A stretch of 64,000 bases of DNA, taken from assembly GCA_021234155.1 (NCBI GenBank), contig JAJEKV010000005.1, positions 8,734,216 through 8,798,215 of the forward strand, written 5' to 3'. This DNA is from Isoetes taiwanensis. Lineage: Eukaryota; Streptophyta; Lycopodiopsida; Isoetales; Isoetaceae. Under the pieces are notes generated by a model. The model was not told the DNA's origin and searched no databases. It saw nothing but the letters and a program-made list of their open reading frames with translations. Position 1 is the stretch's first letter. The number at the start of each line of letters is the position of its first letter. The translations under genes were made by a program, and so were the position numbers. This document shows positions 53,990 through 64,000 of this stretch, one piece after another.

Positions 53990-56900
53990 TTCTCCTGTGT
54001 AAAACATCATCAAATACATTTAGGTTAGTAAGAAAGAAATCAAAACTGCCATGGAATCTACCAATTTTATCCCATGATCTGTCATAATTCTTTCCTCTAA
54101 CCATTTTATGAGCCACTGCTGTATCTGCAATTAAATAGATGAATTCCTTTTTAATCCAAACCAAGGATGGACTCTTCCCCCCTATCTGAACTCAGTTCCT
54201 ATGTTTCCACAGAATCCAGCATGCCATTGTTCTAAGCGTGTTTAAGAATCTGCTATTAGTATCCATGAACCTGAGAATGTTATTTTCTACAATGGATCCC
54301 TGGTTTATTTGTGCTGACCAACTCCAAAACTTAGCAATTTTCTGACATGTAAACACATGATTAGAAGATTCTCTTTGGCCGCCACAGTGAAATGGGCAGA
54401 ATGGTGAAACTGAATTGTCATATTTGGCCCTTTTATCGTTTGTTTGCAAGCTCTGATGTAATAACAACCATCTGAATGTTTTAAGCTTGTTAGCAGTGTA
54501 CAATTTCCAACTTTTTGCATTTATTTTGGCCAAAGTTTCCTCATCACAGTGCCACATTGAATTTGCTTTGGATGGTTTGTGTACTATAATCTATTTATAC
54601 ACCTCCTTTACTGAGTATATTTCCTTTCCCTGCAATATCCACTGGTTGGAATTTTCACTGAAACCATCCTGTGAAGCAACTTTGTCCATAACTTTCCTAA
54701 AAATCTCTTTATTGACCTGTGATCCTTTGGTAACTGCTGCAATTTCATCCCAAGTTTTCCATCTGTTTTGTACTCTTAGATCCCCAAACTTCCTGAGGCC
54801 TGCATCATGCCATTGCATATATTTTTGTGGGTGTTTGAAAGCTAAACGACCTTCTTCCTCTGTGCTAAGATCAGGATGCCAAAAGAAATTATTTTCCAAA
54901 CATCTTGCATCAATTATTGGCGGCTTATAACACAGACTTACTTCATTCCATGCATCAAAGATCCTTTTCATTGTTTTAGATGTACCAACCCCTGACTTAA
55001 TCTTGAAGAAAGCAGAATCATGCAATTGGTGTTTAATGGTAGGGCTTCCCACTATTTTTGACTTTTCAAGCCAGTACTTGATTAATCTCAGAGCTGGTGA
55101 TGGCTTTGGACAATAGATGGCTCTCCAAACCAACTTAGCCGACAACGCTTGTGCTTGAATAAATAAATCCTTACAGCCTAAACCACCACTCTTTTTGTCC
55201 TTAACTAAATCTGTTCAGGCCACCTTATGACTGCCCTGCCATATGAACTTCCTAATTGTTGTTTCAATCTTATTATAGGAACCTTTGTCACCAATAATTG
55301 CTGAAGAAAAGTAGACATGTGTGCTACCAATCACTGCATTTGCAATTTCAACCCTGCCAGCTAGTGATAATGTGCCTGGATATTTATTGAGTTTTTGCTT
55401 AATTCTCGAGACTATTGGCTCCCATACACCTGGTAGATTTTTATTAAGAGCCAAAGGAATACCTAAGATGGTAATAACTGTATTCTTATCCAAAACCTTA
55501 ATCCCCTGTAAGTTCTGTTCTTGAGTATCCATAATGATAGCACTCTTTTTTCTGTTCAACATGACTCCTGACACTTTACCAAAAACCTCAATTGCTTCCA
55601 GAAAATTCTCCAGACTTTTATCTCCTTGTTTAAGAAAAACAAATGTGTCATCTGCATATTGCATGATAGTAAACGGTTCATGATCTTCTGGCATCACCAA
55701 TGTTTGGATCTTACCTTGTTGTTGTAGATATGTAGCCATTCTGGTAACTATTTCAGCAACTATAAAAAATAAATAGGGTGCCAATGGGCAACCTTGTCTT
55801 ACACCACGTCTACATTGAAATTGGTTGGTTGGATTCCCATTTATTACTAAAGCTGAGGATGTTGTACAATTGAGGCTCCATATTTTCTGATAAACTTCAT
55901 CTTGAAAACCCAAATGTTTCATTGCTCTTTCTAAAAACTGCCAATTAATTGTATCATAAGCTCTTTGAAAATCAAGTTTCAATAACATACAATTCTGACC
56001 TGACACATCATTCCAATGCAGTCCCTCAGAAGCTCCAATATAATTCTCCAAGATGTTTCTTTGTTGTAAAAAAGCAGTTTGACATGGACTGATGAGCTTT
56101 AGCAGGGTAGGCTTCAACCTATTGGCAAGAATTTTGGCAAGGATTTTGTAGGTTGTATTTGTCAAGGAGATTGGCCTCCAATCACCAACTTGCAGTGGAT
56201 TATCTATCTTTGGAATTAACGTAATGTGTCCAGCATTAATTGCAGGGTTTAGACTCCTAGCTTTCCAAGCACCTTGCACAAAAGTAATTATGTCATCTTT
56301 CAGTATGTCCCAAAATTCCATATAAAACTCAGCCATTGACTTTATTGTCTCCCAAATTTCCTTCTCATCTGGCACTTTCAATAAATTATTATCTTCATCA
56401 GCTTGAGGAGCTCTTGGAATGCCCTGAAAATATTTCTCCATATCCTCCTCTAAAACTTGATTTTCCTGAAATATCTTGCTGTATTCTTTATGAAAATAAT
56501 CTTCAATATCTTCTTGTTTCTCTAATATGACTCCTGCAGCTGTCTTAACTTGGACAATACCATTGTTTACCATTCTGCTTTTGGCAACCCTGAAAAAGAA
56601 ACATGAACTTCCCTTGTCCATTTCATTAATGTACCTGCACCTACTTCTTACTGCCAATGCTTTTGCTTCAGATTCCTCAACTAATTTAACTTTCCTTTCA
56701 AGTATTTCCTCTTGTTGCTGCAGGGTTTCATTGGACTTGTCTTTAAATAATCTGCTTCTGACCTCTTTCATTTCTGCATATAATTCCTGTTTTTCCTTCC
56801 TTCTTTTCATAATCCAATCCTTGCCCCATTTCTTGATCCAACCCTTTATTAACTTCATTTTCTAAATAAATCCTTTCATTGATTCTGTTCTGCTAACTGG

Positions 56901-57702
56901 GTTTAATGTAGATAGGAACAGTTTGAATTCTTCTTGGAAGGAATTATTATTTAATAATCCAACATTAAATTTGAAAGGAATATTTACTCCATCTCGACTT
57001 GCTTGTATCCTACCTTGAAGAGACTGTGGATAATGATCAGAAATGGAATTACTAACATCCCCAGTTACAATCATATCATCCCATGTACTGATACTCTTAT
57101 TGCAAATGTAGAATCTATCCAGTAAACAGAAAATCCTTTCTTCTTTCTTCCTCTTATTACTCCAAGAGTAATTATTAGATGTGGAAGGAGGAACATATGA
57201 AAAGAAACCCATCAAATTATCCCAAGAATCTCTTTCCTTCCTTGCCATATTAATTTTCTTCCCAACTTTTTGATCCCATACTGGGGTATTATTAAAATCA
57301 CCTGCCATCAGCCAATTTTCAATAGTCTTTGTTTGAATCCATTGAGAGATTTGTGTCCATTGTTCCTCTCTCTCATTGCTTTCAGTTGAAGCATAAATAT
57401 TTATATTCTTTACCTCTCTGTAGTACTGCTACATTCCACCTTCCTGAGTTATGTCTAAATTTTTCAAGACATTTATAATCCCACCAAGCCATACAAATAC
57501 CACCCCTAGTGCCATCTGCAGCTGACCAAATAGAATCACCACCAGGCTTAATCCATTCCTGCAATTTGGAAGCTTCAAATTTAGGCAGCCTATGTTCCTG
57601 CAACAATATAATATCACTCTTCATTTCCTTTAGGGCAATCAGTGCCCTTTTCCTCTTGAGGGGACCCTTAATCCCTCTCATATTCCATGTGGTAATCTTC
57701 AT
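53990..57702 (-). pseudogene. LINE ORF2: endonuclease, reverse transcriptase, zf-RVT
   Basis: The start MKITTWNMRGIKG is the first strand of APE-type endonucleases; LLQEHRL, MAGDFNN and SISDHYP follow. RT landmarks are GDWRPISLTNTTYKILAKIL, TAFLQQRNI, LKLDFQRAYDTINW, RRGVRQGCPLAPYLFF and MQYADDTFVF, all in one 547-codon frame (55,215-56,858). The C-terminal zf-RVT part has KTFRWLLLHQ and CPFHCGG...HVFTC. Breaks: a frameshift near 57,390, stops at about 56,860, 55,214 and 54,590, and a frameshift at a G run near 54,180. Several stops are one transition from sense (e.g. TGA for TGG). The ATG overlaps the ORF1 stop as ATGA. The enzyme nicks the target and primes reverse transcription there. Confidence 0.9.
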
Positions 57703-59624
57703 GCTGGGTACTTCTTCCTCTCCTGTACACTCAGGTTCAAAGCTGGGCTATTCTCTGAAAAATAAGCTTTCTTCATCTTTTTCTTAGTGGTATTAGGAGT
57801 GTAAAACACTTCTCCTCCAGTTTGTTCACTACAAGGACTTATAGGCATAGAATCCTGGCCTTGTTTATCTCCTACTTGCATATCCTGGCCATTTGGACTT
57901 ATTGATCTATTGTTACCAATTCCCAAGCCATTTGGACTTATTGGTCTATTGGTCCCAATTCCCAGGCCATTTGGGCTTATAGGATCTTGCAAAATCTGAG
58001 CTCCAACATCATAACAGGTGTCTCCATACTCCATACTTGGAATGTGCTCCATAGGAGACCCCGTGAAGAACTTGAATTTTGTCATATCTTTTGGTGTCTC
58101 TTCAATAGTGTCCACTTGTGTTTCTGGCACTAACTCGATATGTTCCTCAACCTGAGACTGTCCATAGCCATTTATTCTGTCATCAACCAAGTTTTCTCCT
58201 TTCTCCTTAATGACCTCTTGTGTTTCTGGTACAAAATCAGTATCTATCTGAGACTCACTTTGTTCAGTTGTTTTATCATTTACCAAGTTCTCAGTTTGTT
58301 CCATCAGTTCTAGTAATATGTCATACATCTGTTTACCTGGACTGTCTTCCCCCAAAAATTTACTGGTTGAAGCCTCTCCTTTGTGAATTACATTTCCATT
58401 TGTTTCTCCAGTGTTATGAACTGAATTCTGATCATTCTGTTTAGCATTTATGGATATATCGCTTACAAATTTAGAAGAGTTATGATGAACAATAATTCCT
58501 TTGCCCTTTGTGTTCTTGGGACTTATAGGGACCTTGGATAATTCCAACACCTGGCCATTAGGTCTTATAGGTTCTTTGGAATTCTCCACTCCCTGGCCAC
58601 TAACGTTAATCAGAACTTTTATCTGTCCATTTATTCTGATATGCTCTTCTTTTTTCTTCCATTCCTTTCTGATAGCATTCAAAGTGTTTGGTTCTTCCCC
58701 TTTGTTTTCTGTCTTAGCTTTATCTTTCTGTTTTCGAGCCCTTCTGTAAGCACTTCCATTTATGTTATTTCTGTAGTTGCTCACAGTTACCCAGGAATTT
58801 GATTTTGGATCTTCATATTCATATTGAGGAATTTCCTTGTTTTTCGGAACAGTCTGAATAGTATTATGCTTCATCCATTTACCTTGACAAACCCCTCCAC
58901 CATGCAATCTGAGGCCACAAACATTGCATGGAGGAGGAAGACCCTGCCAATTTAAAGATAAATTCTTGTATTCTCCAAAAACATCATGATACTGAATTTG
59001 AGTTGGGATCTCCTTTAGAATATCAATTTGAATCCAAACTTTTGGAGCCCTTTCTGGAACTCCTTCCCAACCTATGTATTCTCCAATTCCCGAAAACAAT
59101 TCATTGAAGATATCTTCATGCCAATACATAGGATTTAGCCCTGCTACAGTGCAAGATGCTGGGTGGTACAATTGTTTAAAATCTTTAGGATCAAAATTTG
59201 GATTCCATTTTTGGAAATAGAATTGGGTGTTGGCTTTATAGATAGTACCCTGTTTAAGGAGATATTGGACTGTATTTGGACTTCCACATTCTACCACAAA
59301 GAAAGGGAATTGCAGCCAATACATTCCAGAAATTTCTACCTTTCTATCCATCTTCATGATTTTGGCTCTAAGGTAGCTTAGTTTTACTCCTTCATGGCGA
59401 ATGCAACCAATAACAGCCCGGGATTCTAATTCTTTGAGTCTAGAAGGAATGAAATGATGATTTTTCAAGTTAGGAATACCTCTGAACTCATGAATTGATC
59501 TCGTTTCTTGTTTCTGAAGAATCCTCCTTTGCTCTTTATTGATTTGGTCCAAGATCGGTCCAACAAGATGAGATTGCATCTCAACAGGCGACATGGTTTG
59601 AGCTCGGGTTCTTCTTTCCGCCAT
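57699..59624 (-). CDS. LINE ORF1: DUF4283-like protein with zinc knuckle
   Basis: The 641-codon frame is intact. Residues 100-250 contain YWLQFPFFVVECGSP, then YFQKWNPNFDPKDF, VAGLNPMYWHEDIF and WIQIDILKEIPTQI, the layout of the DUF4283 RNA-binding-like domain in plant LINE ORF1. CNVCGLRLHGGGVC is a C-x2-C-x4-H-x4-C knuckle at about residue 245. The C-terminal half is polar and holds repeats of SPNGLGIG (57,850-57,990) and related SPNG/RPNG units. It should bind LINE RNA. Its stop overlaps the ORF2 start by ATGA, suggesting termination-reinitiation. ORF1 is intact while ORF2 is damaged. Confidence 0.85.
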   Translation of the reverse strand: MAERRTRAQTMSPVEMQSHLVGPILDQINKEQRRILQKQETRSIHEFRGIPNLKNHHFIPSRLKELESRAVIGCIRHEGVKLSYLRAKIMKMDRKVEISGMYWLQFPFFVVECGSPNTVQYLLKQGTIYKANTQFYFQKWNPNFDPKDFKQLYHPASCTVAGLNPMYWHEDIFNELFSGIGEYIGWEGVPERAPKVWIQIDILKEIPTQIQYHDVFGEYKNLSLNWQGLPPPCNVCGLRLHGGGVCQGKWMKHNTIQTVPKNKEIPQYEYEDPKSNSWVTVSNYRNNINGSAYRRARKQKDKAKTENKGEEPNTLNAIRKEWKKKEEHIRINGQIKVLINVSGQGVENSKEPIRPNGQVLELSKVPISPKNTKGKGIIVHHNSSKFVSDISINAKQNDQNSVHNTGETNGNVIHKGEASTSKFLGEDSPGKQMYDILLELMEQTENLVNDKTTEQSESQIDTDFVPETQEVIKEKGENLVDDRINGYGQSQVEEHIELVPETQVDTIEETPKDMTKFKFFTGSPMEHIPSMEYGDTCYDVGAQILQDPISPNGLGIGTNRPISPNGLGIGNNRSISPNGQDMQVGDKQGQDSMPISPCSEQTGGEVFYTPNTTKKKMKKAYFSENSPALNLSVQERKKYPA

Positions 59625-60031
59625 TGTCGGGATCAGCTACTCCACATGCAAAGTAGTCAAGATTTTGAGTTCTTTCAGTTTTCCCGTTCAAAAATTTTAG
59701 AAGAGCAAAGATCTGTTCTTTGATGTGATCTGACGAATTCTGAAACAAGCTCATAAATTCCTGTCCAACGTCAGAAATTTTTAGATAGCCATGCTTCCCT
59801 GCTTCATAAAATTCTGTCCTCTACTGTCCATCCTTTTCTCGGTTCCCAAAACTCTGATCCTGTCCCAAATTCACCTTTTTCAGGCTTACGTCACTCTGTG
59901 TCTCCCTATCCACTATTCCTGTCCCCTCATCGACGAAATTCACCTCAAATTGCCCATGTTGGGCCTGATTCCTCTCTCTACACATCCTACTTCAAGAAGC
60001 GCTCCCTCATAGCGCCCGATAATAGCTTTAT

Positions 60032-61410
60032 GTCCAGGAGAAGTGAAAAAGATATACCGCCAAGCTCTATCGTAACAAGAAGATCTAAAGACTCAATATT
60101 TTGACACAAAATTGCATCAAGGTTCAATTTCATTTTCAGCTGTAGGAGCAGATATATGGTCTAGTTCACAGATCCAGCAGGCGGTATTAATTCCATTTAC
60201 CGATCTAGAAGCTAATCCAATTTCATTTTTCAAATTGATAGGATATTCTATTTCGTTTTTCCAATTTCAAGAACTTCAAGAGGAGACAGATATAGCTGTG
60301 TTACCACTGGTGGTATAGGTTTACAGGCAATGGGGATTTCAAAGTTTGATGATCTGGTAGATCATGATTTTTTGAAGCGTACGGTAAAGTTTGAGAGGTA
60401 TTGCCAGCAATGTAAGTTATCAGTAGTAATTATTTGCTTTGATTTCAAAGTTCTTTGCAAGATTCAGTGGAAGAATGGGCATAAACCGAGCCAGATACTA
60501 TCATATATCAAGAATTGGAGGAAACATTCATTGCTAATTATCAAGTAGTCTATGATAAGGATAAGACTATGGAAAGGTGGACCAATTTTACACAAAAGGA
60601 GGATGAATCGATGAGGGAGTATAATCAGCGATATATTGCGGTTCTCAAAGCCGTAGTTCGTTGGAATAATGCAAGGAGTGATGAAATGGATATCCAATGG
60701 TATGTGAAGGGGCTGAAACGAGCTATTGCTCATAACGTGAAGGCTAGACATCCTACAACATTATTGAAGGCACAAAAATATGCTCTTAAAGTAAAAGATG
60801 AGCTGGGATATATTCATGACGTTGCTGCTCCAGAGCATAAACGAACAGAGGATATTGCAGCAAAAGTTGCTAAGCTTACAATAGGGGAGAAACCAAGGGA
60901 GGCTCAATTTATTGCTTTGAGCATTGAATTTCTTTTGGACATATGGAAACCACATGTAGATTGCTGAAATTTTGTTCAAGATGCCAAATCAAGGGCCATA
61001 ATGATCAAGAATGTAGGGAGAAGAGATTCCTTGAGAGGGCTAATTTAGAATTTGATATTACACAACAAGTACCACATATTCCTATTCAACCAATGCAAGC
61101 AGCAGCTCTCATACCATAAGTTCCAATAATGCCACAAGAAAGTTATGTGACAAATTCAAGCATGATGAGAGTACTTGTTCGAAAATTCATAGCAATAGTA
61201 TGGGCAATCAAGAAGTATCCACCAAGGCAGCAAGTGTTTGAGTCAGTACCTCTTCCTAATAATGGTGCTCACATTCAAGATGCAAAGTACATTGAAAATC
61301 CTCAAGTTAAGGCTCTTATTGAGGAATTTAAGAAGCAATAGAAGACAAAATCAGTAGTGAATTGTGGATTTATTGAGGTGAAGGATGACCCATTTCAATA
61401 AGAAGAAGAG
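60032..61410 (+). pseudogene. Gag of the LTR retrotransposon split by the LINE
   Basis: The clearest part (60,515-60,960) reads YQVVYDKDKTMERWTNFTQK, DESMREYNQRYIAVLKAVV and DIQWYVKGLKRAIAHNVKAR, a retrotransposon Gag capsid core (W-x-x-F...Q...S-x-x-x-Y...F-x-x-L, then Y-x-x-GL). A shifted frame then gives CSRCQIKGHNDQEC, a C-x2-C-x4-H-x4-C knuckle at about 60,975. A further frame runs to 61,341. The region upstream to 60,040 is open in pieces. Stops and shifts number at least six. No pol follows, so the element is truncated at about 61,500. Confidence 0.7.
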
Positions 61411-61419
61411 ATCAAAAAA

Positions 61420-62408
61420 GTAAATGCGAAAACAAGATCAACAAAAGGTGGTCCAAGAACAAAGAGTGCTCACCCTCCACGTGAATATCTATTTGACATG
61501 GGGTGTGTAGGACCACTTGTATCACAAAAATGTAAAGTTTTGTCTTTTCTAAGATGATATCAGGGTTGCCCTTAAGGCCAAATTTGTCTTTGCATAATTT
61601 AGAAGGTCTGGGCGAATAATAGAGTTGCAAGATTAGTTATGCTGGCGAATGTTTTCTAGACATGAATGTTTTTTATAGAAATCGAGGCGAATCATGGCCA
61701 ATATTATTTTGCCAAGATTTAATTGTCTTTATTTTCCAAGTGCAATTTCTATGGTGAAATTTTATTCACTGGCATCCATATTTAATCAAGGACACAGACA
61801 CATTATAACTATAGTTGCATGATGCAATACCATAACTTAACCTTTGCAAATGAGAACGTGGCTTATCCTTGTAGATAAAACAAATCTATTAAAAGGGAGG
61901 TCTGTAAAAAAATGCTCTCCAGTGCATCCTTAGAAGTGTTTGAAACACAATAGCTACAAAAATAACTCTTAAGATTGTCACATCTACCTGGATGGATATG
62001 GAGAATAGATTAGGTTATGAAGAAAGCCTAGAATAAGAGGCGATTCCTTAAGAAATATTCGAGAAGGAGGGTAGAGGATAAGGCGAATCCATAGTTATGA
62101 CGCTTAGTAGATGTGGCGAATTTTTATGTGGAGTGAGATTTGTTTGTAGAAAAATTGGCTAATCTTACTTTTTTCATCTATAATGCACCCTACTAAGCCA
62201 TAGCATCAAAATTTCTCGATACCCTTAAAAAATAGCCTTTTGGCGAACTTTCGTCCTTAAGGGCTACCCTATGATATATAGCTTTGACAACTTTTAATTA
62301 TAAGATATAAGTTCTATTTATTTATTTGTAGCAAGAGCCATTCGAAGAAGAAATAAAAAATATATAACAAAACTGAAGTTCCTAACTGAAGTTGGTAAAT
62401 AACTCAAT
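61420..62408. other. AT-rich region, no gene
   Basis: Nothing recognised. GGCGAAT-type words recur (61,610-62,240) without a clear period. Confidence 0.4.
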
Positions 62409-62413
62409 CTTTG

Positions 62414-62810
62414 TGATATGGTTTGGGACCCATGGGAGACCACTTGAGAGGATCTTGGGGAGGCGACATCTAATTATCACATATAGAGGGTCAAACCTCC
62501 ATGTCTAGACATTTTTGCTCAGTTGGTTGGGGCAAGATAATTAAGGTGTCGTATCAAATGATATCAAAGTCAAGTCTCGAGTTCAAGTCTTCATGGGTGC
62601 GACCCAATTGGTAAATTACTTCATTCGCAAATGCTCGAGGATGAGCATTCTGAGAAGGGGACGGAATTGATATAGTTTGGGACCCATCGGAGACCATTCG
62701 AGAGGATCTTGGGGAGGCGACATCTAATTATCGCATATAGAGGGTCAAACCTCAACGTCTAGACGTTTTTGCCTAGTTGGTTGGGGCAAGATAATTAAGG
62801 TGTCGTATCA
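62414..62810 (+). mobile_element. TRIM (miniature LTR retrotransposon), 397 bp
   Basis: Two 143-bp LTRs (62,414-62,556 and 62,668-62,810) start TGATA and end TATCA. They differ at about ten positions, mostly C/T or G/A. Two bases inside the left LTR is TGATATCAAAGTCA (62,559-62,572), the initiator tRNA-Met primer site TGGTATCAGAGCCA with three transitions. GAGAAGGGGACGGAAT (62,652-62,667) is the polypurine tract. The 5-bp duplication CTTTG is present on both sides (62,409-62,413 and 62,811-62,815). It has no coding capacity, as expected for TRIMs. Confidence 0.93.
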
Positions 62811-62935
62811 CTTTGCTATGGATGTCGTTGTTCGTGATGTATATTTTGGATTTTATTTTCTCGTAAATTTGTATGAAGGATAAAATGAATGGATGCCAAG
62901 AATATGTTGTTGGATTCATTCATTTAGGTGTTGCA

Positions 62936-63719
62936 AAGTAGAGCTTGAAGGGCATTCAATTGTGGGAGGATGATTTCAGGGCGTTCATCCAAGTTCACGT
63001 CAAATGATATCATTGAACCATGTAAATCATCGATTGATTGCTCCAGCTGAGCAATGTGTTGCAGGAGATCATCTGTATCATTTTCTGTAGGCACCTATAG
63101 AACAAAAGCATGATGTTATTTCATACATCAAATTTGGATGCAATAGAAAATATGTCTTACCCTAGGGTTGCAATGATGGTAAGGTCTTCAGTACCTAGGT
63201 TGTATTCATTATTGTCTTCCATCTTTGGCCTACGATAAGTTAGAGGTTTTTTCCCAGATGATAAAGAAGTAATGAACAACGTGTGGGAAGCCTATAAGAA
63301 TAATAACCAATATTTCTATTCAAAATTTTGTTTACTTTACCTCATGCAATTGCATAAATTCAAAGTGACTTGCCTCTACATAAGCTGTAACAAATAGGAC
63401 ACCCAAAATAGTCAGGTATGGGCACATCAAACATGGTGAAAAGGAATCGTTATGCTGAGAAGTAGTAAAAGCAAACTTAAAAGCAAAGTCAGAATAATCT
63501 AAATTGGCTTGTAGGCATTACCTTGAACCGAATCGATTTGTGCCAGCCCTGCACAGGGGCCAAGTCTATGCCAAAAATATGACACACTGTTTTGGAAGAA
63601 GAGGGGTCGCTATAGCCATGACCTGGAGGAATCTTGAAGCTCTGGAGTAGTGCCGATTCTTCTACCATGCCGTTTTGAGGCAGAGGCCGCTGCCATAGAT
63701 CAAAATAGGGGCAAGTCAT
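62936..63719 (-). pseudogene. Spliced gene fragment, unknown family
   Basis: Four exon-like parts lie in order on the minus strand. 63,719-63,522 has MVEESALLQSFKIPPG and VCHIFGIDLAPVQGWH, with an AAG/GTAATG donor. 63,375-63,340 reads RQVTLEFMQLHE. About 63,291-63,141 reads ASHTLFITSLSSGKKPLTYR and LGTEDLTIIATL, with a GG/GTAAGA donor. About 63,100-62,936 reads DDLLQHIAQLEQSIDDLHGS and ends LNALQALLCNT plus a stop. Exons 1 to 3 join in frame, but exon 3 to exon 4 is off by one base, so a frameshift is needed. The last exon is helical. I do not recognise the protein. The flank upstream matches the gene-fragment cluster at 47.7 kb. Confidence 0.45.
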
Positions 63720-63756
63720 ATCAGGGTCGTCACGATCTTAGAACGAGGTTGATATT

Positions 63757-63819
63757 GTGGATCTTAGCCATCCAAATTAGGGCTGGATCCACGACCCTAA
63801 AACATTGTAATATAATCAA
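63757..63819. repeat. Shared flank block, copy 2
   Basis: ATCCAAATTAGGGCTGGATC followed by ACATTGTAATATAA corresponds to 47,722-47,783, in the same orientation relative to neighbouring minus-strand exons. Confidence 0.5.
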
Positions 63820-64000
63820 AATTCTTTTCTATTCTTTTCTCATTCATCTGAATGTCCATTTCTCGTCTCTTTTCTATCATAACCCTTCAATTCATAGCAT
63901 TACGGTTCATTTATAGAAATTATTCTCTTTATAACATCTTGTAGGATATCTATTTCATCTAGATGGTCCTATGGTAAGACCCTAAACTGCCACATCCAAG

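Larger units (their letters stand above)
53361..60017 (-). mobile_element. Full-length L1-type LINE, about 6.66 kb
   Basis: The same 14 bp, GATAATAGCTTTAT, flank the element at 53,347-53,360 and 60,018-60,031. Inside, read on the minus strand, are a 390-bp 5' UTR, ORF1 (59,624-57,699), ORF2 (57,702 to about 53,990) with endonuclease, reverse transcriptase and zinc finger, a small third ORF, and an A-tail seen as a T run at 53,361-53,403. Target duplications of this length, an A-tail and a complete 5' end define an uninterrupted LINE insertion. ORF2 carries only about three stops and two frameshifts. The insertion split the gag region of an older LTR retrotransposon. Confidence 0.93.

Overview
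The window looks like nuclear DNA of a land plant with a large, repeat-rich genome. A fern or another seed-free lineage is my best guess. Plant origin is supported by pieces of plant gene families (a WAV3-like VWA domain, a WUN1/SAG20-like NTF2 domain), plant-style retroelements with initiator-Met-tRNA primer sites, and intron signals. The DIRS-like reverse transcriptase and gag argue for a seed-free plant, because DIRS elements are scarce in seed plants. I see no bacterial operon, CRISPR array or rRNA.

Layout. 0-4.4 kb: a CACTA transposase scrap, an array of GTCGATGATCGAC palindromes, then a 1.13-kb satellite in 2.4 copies. 4,423-9,381: a CACTA transposon with 20-bp TIRs, a TAA target duplication, subterminal repeats and an internal minisatellite. 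9.4-9.7 kb: more palindromes. 9.7-24 kb: a host-type gene whose C-terminal exon resembles an FCP1/NIF (HAD) phosphatase; its probable intron holds a 13.1-kb minus-strand chromovirus (10,126-23,226) with two 1.6-kb LTRs and extra ORFs 5' of gag. 24.4-28.6 kb: a minus-strand transposase N-terminal fragment and a plus-strand multi-exon gene with a SAM-like domain. 29.5-37.3 kb: a MITE, a GCGTACGCGAAA motif cluster, a ~330-bp perfect-centre palindrome, an acidic ORF, DIRS-like RT and gag in opposite orientations, and another transposase scrap. 37.3-38.2 kb: the 5' end of an LTR retrotransposon. 38.2-40.7 kb: a decayed gene combining a ParB/Srx-like segment with a DNA N4/N6-methyltransferase-like motif. 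44-47.8 kb: fragments of at least three unrelated plant genes on one strand, as in a gene-capturing transposon. 48-52.7 kb: a second ParB-like fragment and a SWIM-domain transposase gene broken by LINE material. 53.0-61.4 kb: an LTR retrotransposon 5' end (LTR, PBS, gag) split by a full-length LINE with a 14-bp target duplication. 62,414-62,810: a complete 397-bp TRIM with a CTTTG duplication. 62.9-63.8 kb: a spliced gene fragment whose upstream flank matches the flank of the gene-fragment cluster at 47.7 kb.

Almost everything is mobile DNA or its debris. Few complete host genes are visible, and most reading frames are broken. The chromovirus LTR pair differs mainly by small indels at CG/CHG sites, so some of the frameshifts may be sequencing artefacts at methylated cytosines rather than biological decay.
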